Positions 1 through 7,539 of a stretch of DNA of 11,944 nucleotides are shown in pieces. The stretch comes from JBICHM01 sp043101835 (lineage in GTDB: Bacteria; Planctomycetota; Phycisphaerae; Phycisphaerales; UBA1924), in assembly GCA_043101835.1 (NCBI GenBank), contig JBICHM010000078.1, forward strand, positions 1 through 11,944, read 5' to 3'. The notes under the pieces are model-generated. The model had not been told where the DNA came from. It was given only the letters and a program-made list of their open reading frames with translations, and did no database searches. Made by a program: the position numbers and the translations under genes. Each line of letters begins with the position of its first letter. Position 1 is the stretch's first letter.

Positions 1-2
1 CG

Positions 3-77
3 CGGCGGTCTTCAGCGTCCGAGCCCTCTCGGGCGGCGGAGACCCCGGCGAGCCTGAAGGCGCGAACCAGCGTCTGA
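3..77 (+). CDS. Possible C-terminal tail of an upstream gene (partial, unidentified)
   Basis: The plus-strand terminator at 126-156 implies that a plus-strand transcription unit ends just before it. In the third forward frame an open stretch of 24 codons, mostly G/C-ending, runs from the window edge to a TGA at 75-77, about 50 bp before the hairpin. The encoded tail is Ser/Ala/Arg-rich and shows no recognisable motif. The first frame is also open from the edge and stops at 55-57, so the reading frame is not certain. The second frame runs straight through the terminator and is therefore unlikely. The product cannot be named from so short a fragment. Confidence 0.25.
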   Translation, partial: RRSSASEPSRAAETPASLKARTSV

Positions 78-125
78 CGCACGGACGGCACGCCGCGCCC
101 GCACGAGCGGGAGCACCTGACCACG

Positions 126-156
126 ACCGGGGAGGCTTCGGCCTCCCCGGTTTTTT
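126..156 (+). terminator. Strong intrinsic (Rho-independent) terminator
   Basis: A perfect 10-bp stem (arm CCGGGGAGGC at 127-136, complementary arm at 141-150) is closed by a TTCG loop (137-140) and followed at once by six T residues (151-156). A126 can also pair with the first T. UUCG is an exceptionally stable tetraloop when closed by C-G, and here the closing pair is C136-G141. The T run lies only on the plus strand, so it ends transcription of the gene upstream and insulates the RNase H-like/ribD pair, which must have its own promoter downstream. Confidence 0.94.
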
Positions 157-189
157 CGTGCGTCCGCGGCGCGCCCGCCGCCCAGTCGG

Positions 190-195
190 TACCGT
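190..195 (+). promoter_or_regulatory. Weak candidate -10 element for the RNase H-like/ribD pair
   Basis: Because the terminator ends at 156, a promoter for the next genes has to lie in 157-204. The best -10-like hexamer there is TACCGT (T, A and final T agree with TATAAT). It ends 9 nt before the ATG at 205, which would place the transcript start at or next to the start codon. No -35-like hexamer is visible. This is a positional inference with weak sequence support. Confidence 0.2.
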
Positions 196-204
196 GTGCG
201 CCGT

Positions 205-1218
205 ATGGCGGACGGACCTGCCGATGGCTTCGTGTACGCGGGAATCGACGAGGCCGGCTACGGGCCGCGCCTCGGGCCGCTGTGCGTCGGCTGCAGCGTG
301 CTGCGCTTCGAGGGGCAGCCCGAGGCCACCCCGGCCAGCCCGCCGCCGGCGTGGCTGCTGCTCCGCGCCGGCGCGTGCAAGCAGGCGCGCGGGCGCACCG
401 ACCGGCGCCTGATCGTCAACGACAGCAAGGCCGTGCTCGCCGGCCCGCCGGGTGGGCGCGCCGTCGGCCTCTCGCGCCTCGAACGCAGCGTGCGCGCGTT
501 CCTGGCCTGTGCGCCGGGCCGGCCCCGCCCTGATGACGATCTGGGCGTGCTCGAGGCGCTGGGCGTCGGCGCCGGCCTGGGCGACCTGCCGTGGTACGCC
601 GGTCCTGCGCGCCCGGGGCTTCCGGCGGGTGAGGCGCTCGCCGCGGCGAACCTGCTGGCGCGCACGCTTGGGCAGAAGCGTGTCCGCATCGAACGCCTCG
701 CCTGCCGCGCATTGTGCGAGCGCACCTTCAACGAGCGGCGCGAGGCCCTCGGCAACAAGGCCCATGCGAACTTCGAGCAGGCGACGGCCCACCTGCGCTG
801 GATCTGGGACGCCTTCGGCGATCGGTCGCCTTTCGTGGCGGTCGATCGCCAGGGCGGGCGCTCCTTCTACGCCGGCATCCTGCGCGACGCCTTCCCGGAC
901 GCCGATGTGGCGCTGGTCGCCAAGGGCGACGGCCTGAGCCGTTACCGGCTGGACGGCACGGGCGAAGCGCGCGGGCGGACCGTCACCATCGAGTTCCGCG
1001 TGGGCGCCGACGGCGTGCATTTCCCGACGGCGCTCGCCTCGATGGTCGCCAAACTGGTGCGCGAGCTGGCGATGGCGCGATTCAACGACTACTGGTCGCG
1101 CCGCGCGCCCGGCCTGCGCCCGACCCTCGGCTACGGCGCCGATGCGAACCGCTGGCTGGATGACGCGGCGGGGCTGCTTTCGGAGAGCGAGCGCCGGATG
1201 CTGGTGCGCACGGCGTGA
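205..1218 (+). CDS. RNase HII/HIII-like protein (RNase H fold)
   Basis: This protein of 337 residues is predicted to cleave the RNA strand of RNA-DNA hybrids or embedded ribonucleotides, by analogy with type 2 RNases H. Seen in the sequence: GIDEAGYGP (acidic pair D15-E16, matching the family's DEAGRGP), NDSK at 72-75 (the DSK motif), VDRQGG with D214 as the likely third acidic residue, ASMVAKLVRE at 278-287 resembling ASxxAKxxRD, and GYGADANRW at 309-317 in the place of the family's late GY motif. The fourth acidic position is Glu287 instead of the usual Asp of RNase HII. About 140 residues separate the DSK motif from D214, so the middle of the protein is enlarged compared with ordinary RNase HII (about 200 residues in total). 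ATG 205 was chosen; GTG 196 is an in-frame alternative adding three residues, and neither has a clear Shine-Dalgarno site. The last 4 bp overlap ribD. Fold is fairly sure; activity is not. Confidence 0.85.
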   Translation: MADGPADGFVYAGIDEAGYGPRLGPLCVGCSVLRFEGQPEATPASPPPAWLLLRAGACKQARGRTDRRLIVNDSKAVLAGPPGGRAVGLSRLERSVRAFLACAPGRPRPDDDLGVLEALGVGAGLGDLPWYAGPARPGLPAGEALAAANLLARTLGQKRVRIERLACRALCERTFNERREALGNKAHANFEQATAHLRWIWDAFGDRSPFVAVDRQGGRSFYAGILRDAFPDADVALVAKGDGLSRYRLDGTGEARGRTVTIEFRVGADGVHFPTALASMVAKLVRELAMARFNDYWSRRAPGLRPTLGYGADANRWLDDAAGLLSESERRMLVRTA

Positions 1219-2354
1219 CGGTGGCGCCCCACGAGCGCGATCTGCTGGCCCTCGCCGCCCGCCTCGGCGTGCGCGCCTTCGGCTGCGCCGAGCCCAACCC
1301 GTTGGTCGGCTGCGTCATCGCCTCGCCGGAGGGACGCATCCTCGGGATGGGGCATCACACGCGATTCGGCGCGGCGCACGCGGAGGTTGAGGCGCTGGCG
1401 TCGTGCCGGCGTCAGGGGCACGACCCGCGCGGGGCGACGGCGTATGTGACGCTCGAGCCCTGCGCACACCACGGGAAGACACCGCCCTGCGCCGATGCGC
1501 TCATCGAGGCCGGCGTCGCGCGGGTGGTGTGCGCCCGGCGTGACCCGCACGAGGGCGCGAAGGGTGGCGCCGAGCGCCTGCGCGCGGCGGGCGTCGAGGT
1601 CGTCTTCTCCGGCGCCTGTGAAGCCGCGACGCGCCTCACCGACCCATTCATAAAGCGCCTCGAGACCGGCCTGCCCTGGGTCGTCGCCAAGTGGGCGCAG
1701 ACGATCGACGGGCGCATCGCGACGCGCCACGGGGAGTCGCAGTGGATCAGCGGAGCCGGTTCGCGCCGATGGGTGCACCTTCTTCGCGGTCGCATGGACA
1801 TCGTGCTCACGGGGGTCGGCACGGCGCTGGCCGACGACCCGCGCCTGACGGCGCGCGATGTGCCGGTGCGCCGCGTCGCGCGGCGCGTGGTGGTGGATCC
1901 GCTTCTCCAGACGCCGCTGCACAGCGCGCTCGTGCGGAGCGTGGACATTGCGCCGCTGACGATCGCCTGCGTCGAGGAGCACGCACACGGCGCGAGCGCG
2001 GACGCCCTGCGCGCGGCGGGTGTCGAACTCCTCACGCCGCCGCGTGCGCCGGCGCCGGGCGCCTCGCCCCGGCTCGATCTCGCGTGGCTGTTGCGGGCGC
2101 TCGTCGAGACGCACGACGCCACGACCGTGCTCGTCGAAGCGGGGGCGCGGGTGGTGGGCTCGCTCATCGGCGCCGATCTCGTCGATGAGGCGTTGGTCTT
2201 CATCGGGCCGCGCCTGCTCGCCGATGAGCGTGCGCTGGCGCCCGCGTCGGGGCTGGTGCGCGAGGCGATGGCCGACGCCGGGCTGTGGGACCTCGACACC
2301 GTGCGGCGCTCGGGCGACGACGCGATGCTGCGCTGGCGCCGGCGCCGGGCCTGA
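1215..2354 (+). CDS. ribD: Bifunctional riboflavin biosynthesis deaminase/reductase RibD
   Basis: This cytoplasmic enzyme carries out two successive riboflavin steps: deamination of diaminohydroxyphosphoribosylaminopyrimidine (EC 3.5.4.26), then NADPH-dependent reduction of the ribosyl side chain (EC 1.1.1.193). The N-terminal deaminase (about residues 8-145) has the zinc/catalytic motif HAE at 55-57 and PCAHHGKTPPC at 82-92, giving zinc ligands H55, C83 and C92 with E57 as proton shuttle. The reductase domain (about 153-379) shows AKWAQTIDGRIAT at 158-170, WISG at 177-180, GVGTALADDPRLTAR at 200-214 and VEAG at 307-310. The length of 379 residues is normal for a full bifunctional enzyme. The GTG start lies in a GTGA overlap with the upstream stop codon, indicating translational coupling. 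No other rib genes are present in the window, so the pathway is probably dispersed. Confidence 0.97.
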   Translation: MTVAPHERDLLALAARLGVRAFGCAEPNPLVGCVIASPEGRILGMGHHTRFGAAHAEVEALASCRRQGHDPRGATAYVTLEPCAHHGKTPPCADALIEAGVARVVCARRDPHEGAKGGAERLRAAGVEVVFSGACEAATRLTDPFIKRLETGLPWVVAKWAQTIDGRIATRHGESQWISGAGSRRWVHLLRGRMDIVLTGVGTALADDPRLTARDVPVRRVARRVVVDPLLQTPLHSALVRSVDIAPLTIACVEEHAHGASADALRAAGVELLTPPRAPAPGASPRLDLAWLLRALVETHDATTVLVEAGARVVGSLIGADLVDEALVFIGPRLLADERALAPASGLVREAMADAGLWDLDTVRRSGDDAMLRWRRRRA

Positions 2355-2362
2355 TCGCCCGC

Positions 2363-3706
2363 CTATTCGGCGAGCATTGCCGGCGCCTCGGCGCCGGGAT
2401 AGACGAGGTACACCGGTTGCTCGGCGCCGATCGGGCGGAGTTCGCACACGACGGCGTCGGACGTTCGTAAGACGCCGATGGTCTCCAGCGGTCCGCTGGC
2501 GAAGTCGAGCAGCGTGACAAAGGCGAGCGCCTCGGCGCCCTCGGGGCGGTCGAAGCGGATCTCCGGCGCGACGCGCTGCGCGAGAAAGGCGAGCAGGTCC
2601 TCGACGGGTTGATCTTCAGCGGCTTCGAGGGCGCCCTCGGGGGTCATGCGCGACCAGCCGTCGATGCCGCGCCGGAAGCCCCGGTCGGCGCCGGAGTCGG
2701 CGCGGAGGATGACGGCGCCGACATCGGCCGGGCGCGTCGAGGCGGCGGTGGCCGCGGCTTTGGTTGTCGGATCGGTCGAGATCTGGGCGACGGCGCCGTC
2801 GACGACAAGCGTCTGCCCGTCGCCGGTGCGCGCGAACCACGCGCTGCGATCGACGCTCGCCGGTGCGCCGAGGCGGAGCGAGCGTGTCGTTGTGACCGTG
2901 CGCACCTGCCCGTCTTCGGCGAGAACGCGCGCATCGGTCTCGCAGACGATGGTCAGGCGCGAGTCGCCCTCGCCGACGGGCGCTTCGGCCGCGGCGTCGG
3001 GCGCATCGATGAACCGCTGGACGCTCGCGCCCGCCAGTGCGCCGATGAGCTGGCGCACCGAGGCGTCGCTGGCGCGCATCCGCACCGGCGCATCGAGGCG
3101 CCACGACGCGCCGCTGCGCGCGAGACGCACGGCCGACTCCGGCCCGACGAGCGAGATGCGCGACACCTCGGCGCCCACGCCGGGCAGGGCGAGGGGCTGG
3201 CGCCAGCCGAGCGGGCCAGGATTCTGGAAAGCGTCCACGACGGCGCTGTCGATCGACGCCGCCCGGCCGTCGCCCGTGCGCACGAGGCGGCGCCCGCCGA
3301 GCGTTTCGGCGTCGACGCGCAGCGTGCGCGCCGTGCCGTCGTCGAGGATGGCGTCGATCGTGAGCACCTCGTTGATCGGGGCGTTGGCGGACGCCTCGGC
3401 GAGGGGTCGGAGCTCGCAGAGAAGCCGCACTGCGCCGCGCGCATTCCCGGGGTTCACCGGCCACCAGGCGCCGTCGGGATCGGTCTCGCGCCGGAGGCGC
3501 CACGAGCCGTCGGCCTGGCGTTCGACGACGGCCGCGCCTTCGCCGCCGGCGCGCTCGACGCGCAGCGCTCGGACCGCGGAAGGCTCGATGCCCAGTAGCG
3601 GGGGCTGCGCCGTTGGCGGCCCACCACCCGAGCGCATGCTGTAGAGCGCGGCGGCGCCGAAGATCACGCCGAGCACCAGGAAGATGGCGAGCGCGGTTCT
3701 GCTCAT
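2363..3706 (-). CDS. DUF4340-like membrane-anchored protein of the Gld-type ABC operon
   Basis: This 447-residue protein has one N-terminal hydrophobic segment (about 5-23) after a short MSRT start, so it should be anchored in the membrane with the rest outside the cytoplasm. The remainder is beta-rich and repetitive. Three modules contain a strand pair ending in a conserved Trp (W69, W202, W351) followed by a helix of the V..L(I/L)..L type (about 91-100, 216-224, 367-376). A second element, RTLR/RSLR followed by RTGDG and an acidic-AV sequence, occurs at about 127-157 and 275-306. This layout and the position directly after a GldG-like gene match the DUF4340 family, whose members usually accompany GldF/GldG transport genes. 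Its molecular role is unknown; a periplasmic accessory of the complex is likely. It starts 18 bp after the preceding gene with no strong Shine-Dalgarno site, and ends 8 bp from the convergent ribD stop. Confidence 0.82.
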   Translation of the reverse strand: MSRTALAIFLVLGVIFGAAALYSMRSGGGPPTAQPPLLGIEPSAVRALRVERAGGEGAAVVERQADGSWRLRRETDPDGAWWPVNPGNARGAVRLLCELRPLAEASANAPINEVLTIDAILDDGTARTLRVDAETLGGRRLVRTGDGRAASIDSAVVDAFQNPGPLGWRQPLALPGVGAEVSRISLVGPESAVRLARSGASWRLDAPVRMRASDASVRQLIGALAGASVQRFIDAPDAAAEAPVGEGDSRLTIVCETDARVLAEDGQVRTVTTTRSLRLGAPASVDRSAWFARTGDGQTLVVDGAVAQISTDPTTKAAATAASTRPADVGAVILRADSGADRGFRRGIDGWSRMTPEGALEAAEDQPVEDLLAFLAQRVAPEIRFDRPEGAEALAFVTLLDFASGPLETIGVLRTSDAVVCELRPIGAEQPVYLVYPGAEAPAMLAE

Positions 3707-3724
3707 GCGCCGAGTGTACGGGCC

Positions 3725-5863
3725 TCAGCCCCGAGCGATGCGGAGCGCCGCGCCGATCACCAACACCAGCCCTGGCAGCCCCGCGATCAGGGCCCATCGC
3801 AGGGCCGTCACCTGGGCGGCGGACATCGGGCGGATGCGCGGCGCCTCGGCCGATCGGGCGCTCGCGCCGATCCACTCGTCGCGCCCCGAGAGCCAATAGA
3901 CGGCCAGTTCCATGAGTTCGCTGTTGCCGGGAGAGACCTGCACCGTCCGCCCGTCGACGATCCGCCCGCGCTGGGTGAAAGCGTCGAAGAACCAGCCGCT
4001 GGCGCCGACCACGACGACGCGCTGGGGCGGGCCCTCGACGGGGTTCGATCGCTCGGCCGCGGCGGCGAGGACCCACGGCCCGCCGGTGTTATCGCGTTCG
4101 TCGTCGGGGGTCGGCGGATCGCTCAGCCGGTTGCGCCGCTCCTGGGGGATCGACCAGAAATCGAGCCAGCGCGATTCGCCCCACGCATCGTCGCTGTCAG
4201 GACGGATGAGCACGGGCCACGCGCCGACGCCCGGCGTCTCGGTGATGGCCATGGGCGTTGGCCAGGGCAGCTCGGTCGCGAGGCCGCTGACGGCGCGACC
4301 GATCGCGTGGTCGGCGCCGCTCGTCCGCAAAGTGACGCTGGGGGTGATGATGGGCCCGCTGGGGCTGCTCGCGCGTTCGAGGAGCGGGCGCCCGGTGTCG
4401 ACGGTGATGCCGAAGGCCTCGGCGAGCGGGCGAACGAGCGGGTCAGGCTCGCCGACGCCGGGGAGGGTCGAGGGCGAGGCGCAGATGAGCACGTCCTCAC
4501 CTTCGTCGAGCAGTTCCTCGACGAGTTGGAAGAGCGTGGTTCCGCGCGCCGCGGCGTCGGCGGTGACGGCGACGACGCCGATGACGCACCAGACCACGGG
4601 CCGGTCCCCGGCGCCGAGGCGCGCGACGGCGGGGGGCGCCGCTTCGCTGAGGGCGACGGGCCACTCGACGACATCGATGCCGCGCAACGCCAGGCGGTTG
4701 ACGAGCCCGACGACCTGCAGCCCCGCCTCGTTGGCGCGCGGCAGCCCGCTCTCGTCGAGCAGGCGCGTCGGCAGCGAGTGGGCGAGCACAAGGGCCGGCT
4801 GCGATTCGGCGGCAAGGCTGGCCAGCGCCGTGGCGATGAGGTCTTCGCCGACGAAGCGGATGTCGGCGGTGGAGCCGCCGAACTCGTCGATCGTCGCCTG
4901 GGCGGGGAAGAGCGAATCGAATCGGACGGCGCGCGCGTCGCGCTCGCTGATGACGATGACCGCGTTCTGCGCCTCGATAGCGCGGACGATCGACAGCAGA
5001 CGCAGCGTGCCAAGGCGTTCGAGTTCGTCGCTGAGCCGCGCGGCGTCATCACGCAGGCGACGCGCACTGTCGGCGGCGGCGCGGACCTCGGCGGCGCCGG
5101 GCTGCTCGCGCTGGGCGAGCGCGCCGGCGAACTGGTCGAGCGCGTCGACGAGCAGGGCCTGCTCCTCGGCGAAGGCGCCCAGCGGCGCGGCGAGCTCCGC
5201 CTTGGCGATGTCGACCTGCGGGACCGCCGTGCCGGCGATCGCGCGGTTCAGCGCCTGCCCGGCGCTCTGGCCTGCGCGGCGCAGCTCGCCGGCGCGGAGG
5301 CGCGCCACGGCGGCCTGGCCATCGAGCTGCTCGGCCTGCGGGAGATCCTCGGGGAGCGCCTGCGCGGCCCGTTGGAGCGCTTCGCCGAGCGATTCGGCGC
5401 CGGCGGCGAGGGGAGCGCCGGCCTCGGCCGCCGCGCGCACCGTGTTGACATGGCGCTCCAGCTCAGGCCCGTACATGGTCGCAAGGCGGTCAAGCAGCAG
5501 GGCGTAGTCGTCGAGGGCGCCGGCGTCGGTGACGTCGATCACCGTGACGCGGAGCAGGTCGCTGGCGCGGTCGAAGGTGTCGAGCACATCGGTTGCGCGC
5601 TGCCAGACGCCGGGGGCGATGGCGCCGGTGTCGGCGACGACGACGATCTCGCGCGACGCGTCGAGTTCGGCGACGATGCGCCGCGTTCGCTCCGAGAGCG
5701 ACTGGGCGCGCGTCGCCGTCATGTCGAATCGCACGGGCGCGCGCGTGGCGAGCCATGTCCCCAGCACGCACACGAGCGTCGCCAGCAGCACGACCAGCGC
5801 GCTCTGCAGCCCGAAGCGCAGGCGCAGGGCGCCGGCACGGGATTCGCCATCTGGCGTGCTCAT
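3725..5863 (-). CDS. GldG-like ABC transport auxiliary protein
   Basis: Likely a subunit of an ABC-2-type complex, with a large extracytoplasmic domain held by two membrane segments (residues about 18-39 and 688-707 of 712). Features typical of GldG/ABC-auxiliary proteins are the sequence after the first segment (FDMTATRAQSLSERT, about 46-60), an Ile/Val-rich beta-alpha core, and a C-terminal block RVVVVGASGWFFDAF (about 615-629) followed by NSELMELAVYWLSG (about 647-660). GldG-like proteins are usually around 450-600 residues; this one carries an extra Ala/Glu/Arg-rich helical region at about 118-295. A GTG six bases upstream (5869) is also in frame, but ATG 5863 is preferred: it forms an ATGA overlap with the permease stop and lies 4 nt after a GGAGGT Shine-Dalgarno site that contains the GTG. 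Substrate unknown. In Bacteroidetes the name comes from gliding motility, which should not be assumed here. Confidence 0.87.
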   Translation of the reverse strand: MSTPDGESRAGALRLRFGLQSALVVLLATLVCVLGTWLATRAPVRFDMTATRAQSLSERTRRIVAELDASREIVVVADTGAIAPGVWQRATDVLDTFDRASDLLRVTVIDVTDAGALDDYALLLDRLATMYGPELERHVNTVRAAAEAGAPLAAGAESLGEALQRAAQALPEDLPQAEQLDGQAAVARLRAGELRRAGQSAGQALNRAIAGTAVPQVDIAKAELAAPLGAFAEEQALLVDALDQFAGALAQREQPGAAEVRAAADSARRLRDDAARLSDELERLGTLRLLSIVRAIEAQNAVIVISERDARAVRFDSLFPAQATIDEFGGSTADIRFVGEDLIATALASLAAESQPALVLAHSLPTRLLDESGLPRANEAGLQVVGLVNRLALRGIDVVEWPVALSEAAPPAVARLGAGDRPVVWCVIGVVAVTADAAARGTTLFQLVEELLDEGEDVLICASPSTLPGVGEPDPLVRPLAEAFGITVDTGRPLLERASSPSGPIITPSVTLRTSGADHAIGRAVSGLATELPWPTPMAITETPGVGAWPVLIRPDSDDAWGESRWLDFWSIPQERRNRLSDPPTPDDERDNTGGPWVLAAAAERSNPVEGPPQRVVVVGASGWFFDAFTQRGRIVDGRTVQVSPGNSELMELAVYWLSGRDEWIGASARSAEAPRIRPMSAAQVTALRWALIAGLPGLVLVIGAALRIARG

Positions 5864-6576
5864 CGCCACCTCCGGGACTCAACGACCGTGACGGTCAGGA
5901 CGAGGAACCACACCGTCGCGGCGACGAAGAAGGCGACATCGCCGGTGTCGATGACGCCTCGCGCAAAGCCCGATTCCCGCAGATCGATCGACGTCGCGAA
6001 GAGCCACCCGGCGAAGGGCTCGCCGATGTACGCCGGGCCCTGCGCCGTCGCGAGGCGCGCAATCAGCAGGAAGAAGAGCGTCCCGAGGAAGGCCACCGTC
6101 TGGTTGTTCGTCAGCGACGAGGCGAGCAGGCCGACGGCCAGGTACAGCATGCCGACGAGCGCCATCCCGAGGTACCCGGTCACGATCGGCCCGTAGTCGG
6201 GGTTGGAGACGACTTCGAGCACGAGCACGTAGACGAGCGTCGGCGCCACCATCGCGCCGAGGAATCCCGCGGCGCCGAGGTACTTGCCGATCACCACCTG
6301 CCAGTCGCTGATCGGCGCGCTGAGCAGGCCGTCCATCGAGCCGGCCCGATGCTCCTCGCTGATCAGACGCATCGAGATCGCCGGCGCGACGAAGAGCAGC
6401 ATCCACCCGCTGATGCCGAAGAAGGGGCGCATGGTGGCGGGCGCGGCAGGTTGGACGACCGAGAGCGTGAAGACGCCGCCGGCAAGCAGCAGGTACAGCG
6501 CCGTCACCACCCAGCCAAGCGGCAAGCGGTAGAAGGCGCCCACTTCCCTGCAGGCGATCGCGAGGATTCTCGTCAT
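5860..6576 (-). CDS. ABC-2 type permease, GldF-like
   Basis: Membrane subunit of the ABC complex, 238 residues, with six hydrophobic segments at about 20-40, 50-68, 100-122, 131-154, 159-175 and 211-232. Between the second and third segments lies RLISEEHRAGSMDGLLSAPI (70-89), the EExxxGTxxxLLxxPI-type motif characteristic of GldF/NosY-like ABC-2 permeases and the likely coupling region to the ATPase. The length is normal for the family. The ATG overlaps the ATPase stop as ATGA (6573-6576), and a purine-rich GAGGGAG lies 7 nt upstream (6584-6590). The gene ends in a second ATGA overlap with the GldG-like gene. Only one permease gene is present, so the channel is presumably a homodimer or pairs with the GldG-like membrane segments. 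Confidence 0.92.
   Translation of the reverse strand: MTRILAIACREVGAFYRLPLGWVVTALYLLLAGGVFTLSVVQPAAPATMRPFFGISGWMLLFVAPAISMRLISEEHRAGSMDGLLSAPISDWQVVIGKYLGAAGFLGAMVAPTLVYVLVLEVVSNPDYGPIVTGYLGMALVGMLYLAVGLLASSLTNNQTVAFLGTLFFLLIARLATAQGPAYIGEPFAGWLFATSIDLRESGFARGVIDTGDVAFFVAATVWFLVLTVTVVESRRWR
5868..5873 (-). promoter_or_regulatory. Shine-Dalgarno site deciding the start of the GldG-like gene
   Basis: On the minus strand GGAGGT is followed by four bases and then ATG at 5863. The alternative GTG at 5869-5867 lies partly inside this site and so cannot be served by it. The site is within the last codons of the permease gene, consistent with coupled translation. Confidence 0.75.
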
Positions 6577-7532
6577 GCCGCGGCTCCCTCGGTGGGCGCG
6601 TGGGGGGCTGCGCCTTCGAGCACCCGCATATAGAGACGCTCGAGCGAGGCTTCCTCGTCGCGGAGTTCGCGGATCGTTCCGCCGGCCTCGGCGACGGCGC
6701 CGGCGATGCGCTCGCGGAGGGTGGCGGTTGATTCGCTCGCCTGAACGGCAAGGCGCGACCAGCCGTCGGTGGTGCGGAGTTCATCGACGCCCTCGACGCC
6801 CGGGAGCGCCCCCAGGAGGGCGCAGGGATTGTCGACGCGCGTCTCGACGATGCAGGCCGCGCCGGCGCCCTGCGCTCGGAGCTCCTCCAGCGTGCCGCGC
6901 GCCAGCACCCGACCGCGCGCGATGATCACGGCGTCGTCGCAGGTCGCTTCGACCTCCGGGAGGATGTGGCTGCTGAACAGAACGGTGCGCTCGGCGCCGA
7001 GGCCGCGGATGAGCCGGCGCGTCTCGGCGATCTGGGCGGGGTCGAGGCCGCTGGTGGGCTCGTCGAGCATGATCACCGGTGGGTCGTGCAGCAGCGCCGC
7101 CGCGAGCCCGACGCGCTGGCGGAAGCCCTTCGAGAGGTGGCCGATGCGCCGGTGCGCGACCTCGCGCAGCCAGCAGTCGTCGAGCACGCGATCGATGGCG
7201 TCTCGCGCCCGGGCCCCGGCGAGGCCGAAGAGGCGGGCCCGGAATCGCAGGTACGAGCGGACGCGCATCTCCGGGTAGAGCGGCGGGTGCTCGGGCAGGT
7301 AGCCGAGGCGCTGTCGCACCTCGAGGGAGTCAGCGACGGAGTCGAGGCCGTCGATGGTTGCGGCGCCCCCGGTCGGCGGGATGAGGCCCGCGATGATGCG
7401 CATCGTGGTGGATTTGCCCGCGCCGTTCGGCCCGAGCAGCCCGACGACACGCCCCGGGCGGGCCTCGAAGGAGACATCCTCGAGGGCCTGGTGGCGTCCG
7501 TATCGCTTGGAGAGATGGGCGGCGTTGATCAC
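6573..7532 (-). CDS. ABC transporter ATP-binding protein, GldA/CcmA-like
   Basis: Cytoplasmic ATPase that powers the permease encoded next to it. All nucleotide-binding motifs are intact in the 319-residue protein: Walker A GPNGAGKST at 34-42, Q-loop region YLPEHPPLYPEM at 78-89 (Glu in place of the usual Gln, common in this subfamily), signature LSKGFRQR at 133-140, Walker B VIMLDEPTSGLDP at 153-165 and the switch His in SSHI at 187-190. A C-terminal extension of about 100 residues follows the ATPase core, as in many GldA/CcmA-type proteins. The frame stays open far upstream, but homology starts at GTG 7532 (INAAHLSKRYG); the upstream stretch is low-complexity and antisense to the next gene. 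No Shine-Dalgarno is visible before the GTG. First gene of the four-gene operon. Confidence 0.94.
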   Translation of the reverse strand: MINAAHLSKRYGRHQALEDVSFEARPGRVVGLLGPNGAGKSTTMRIIAGLIPPTGGAATIDGLDSVADSLEVRQRLGYLPEHPPLYPEMRVRSYLRFRARLFGLAGARARDAIDRVLDDCWLREVAHRRIGHLSKGFRQRVGLAAALLHDPPVIMLDEPTSGLDPAQIAETRRLIRGLGAERTVLFSSHILPEVEATCDDAVIIARGRVLARGTLEELRAQGAGAACIVETRVDNPCALLGALPGVEGVDELRTTDGWSRLAVQASESTATLRERIAGAVAEAGGTIRELRDEEASLERLYMRVLEGAAPHAPTEGAAA

Positions 7533-7539
7533 GATCGCC

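Noticed and set aside
158..412. Plus-strand open frame starting with GTG at 158
   Set aside because: It starts inside the terminator's trailing sequence and is out of frame with the RNase H-like gene, which has clear motifs. It is Arg/Ala-rich, as expected for a shadow frame in GC-rich DNA.
2380..2397. Inverted repeat with CCGGCGCC arms, 25 nt after the ribD stop
   Set aside because: It lies inside the 3' end of the convergent DUF4340-like gene, has only a 2-4 base loop and no T run. GGCGCC-type palindromes are common in this DNA, so a terminator role for ribD is not supported.
1131..2447. Long minus-strand open frame opposite ribD
   Set aside because: ribD on the plus strand has complete catalytic motifs; the antisense translation is Arg/His/Pro-rich without domains.
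4307..6196. Plus-strand open frame of 629 codons opposite the GldG-like gene
   Set aside because: It spans two real minus-strand genes, and its product is Gly/Arg/Asp-rich without recognisable folds. Long antisense frames are expected when third codon positions are almost all G or C.
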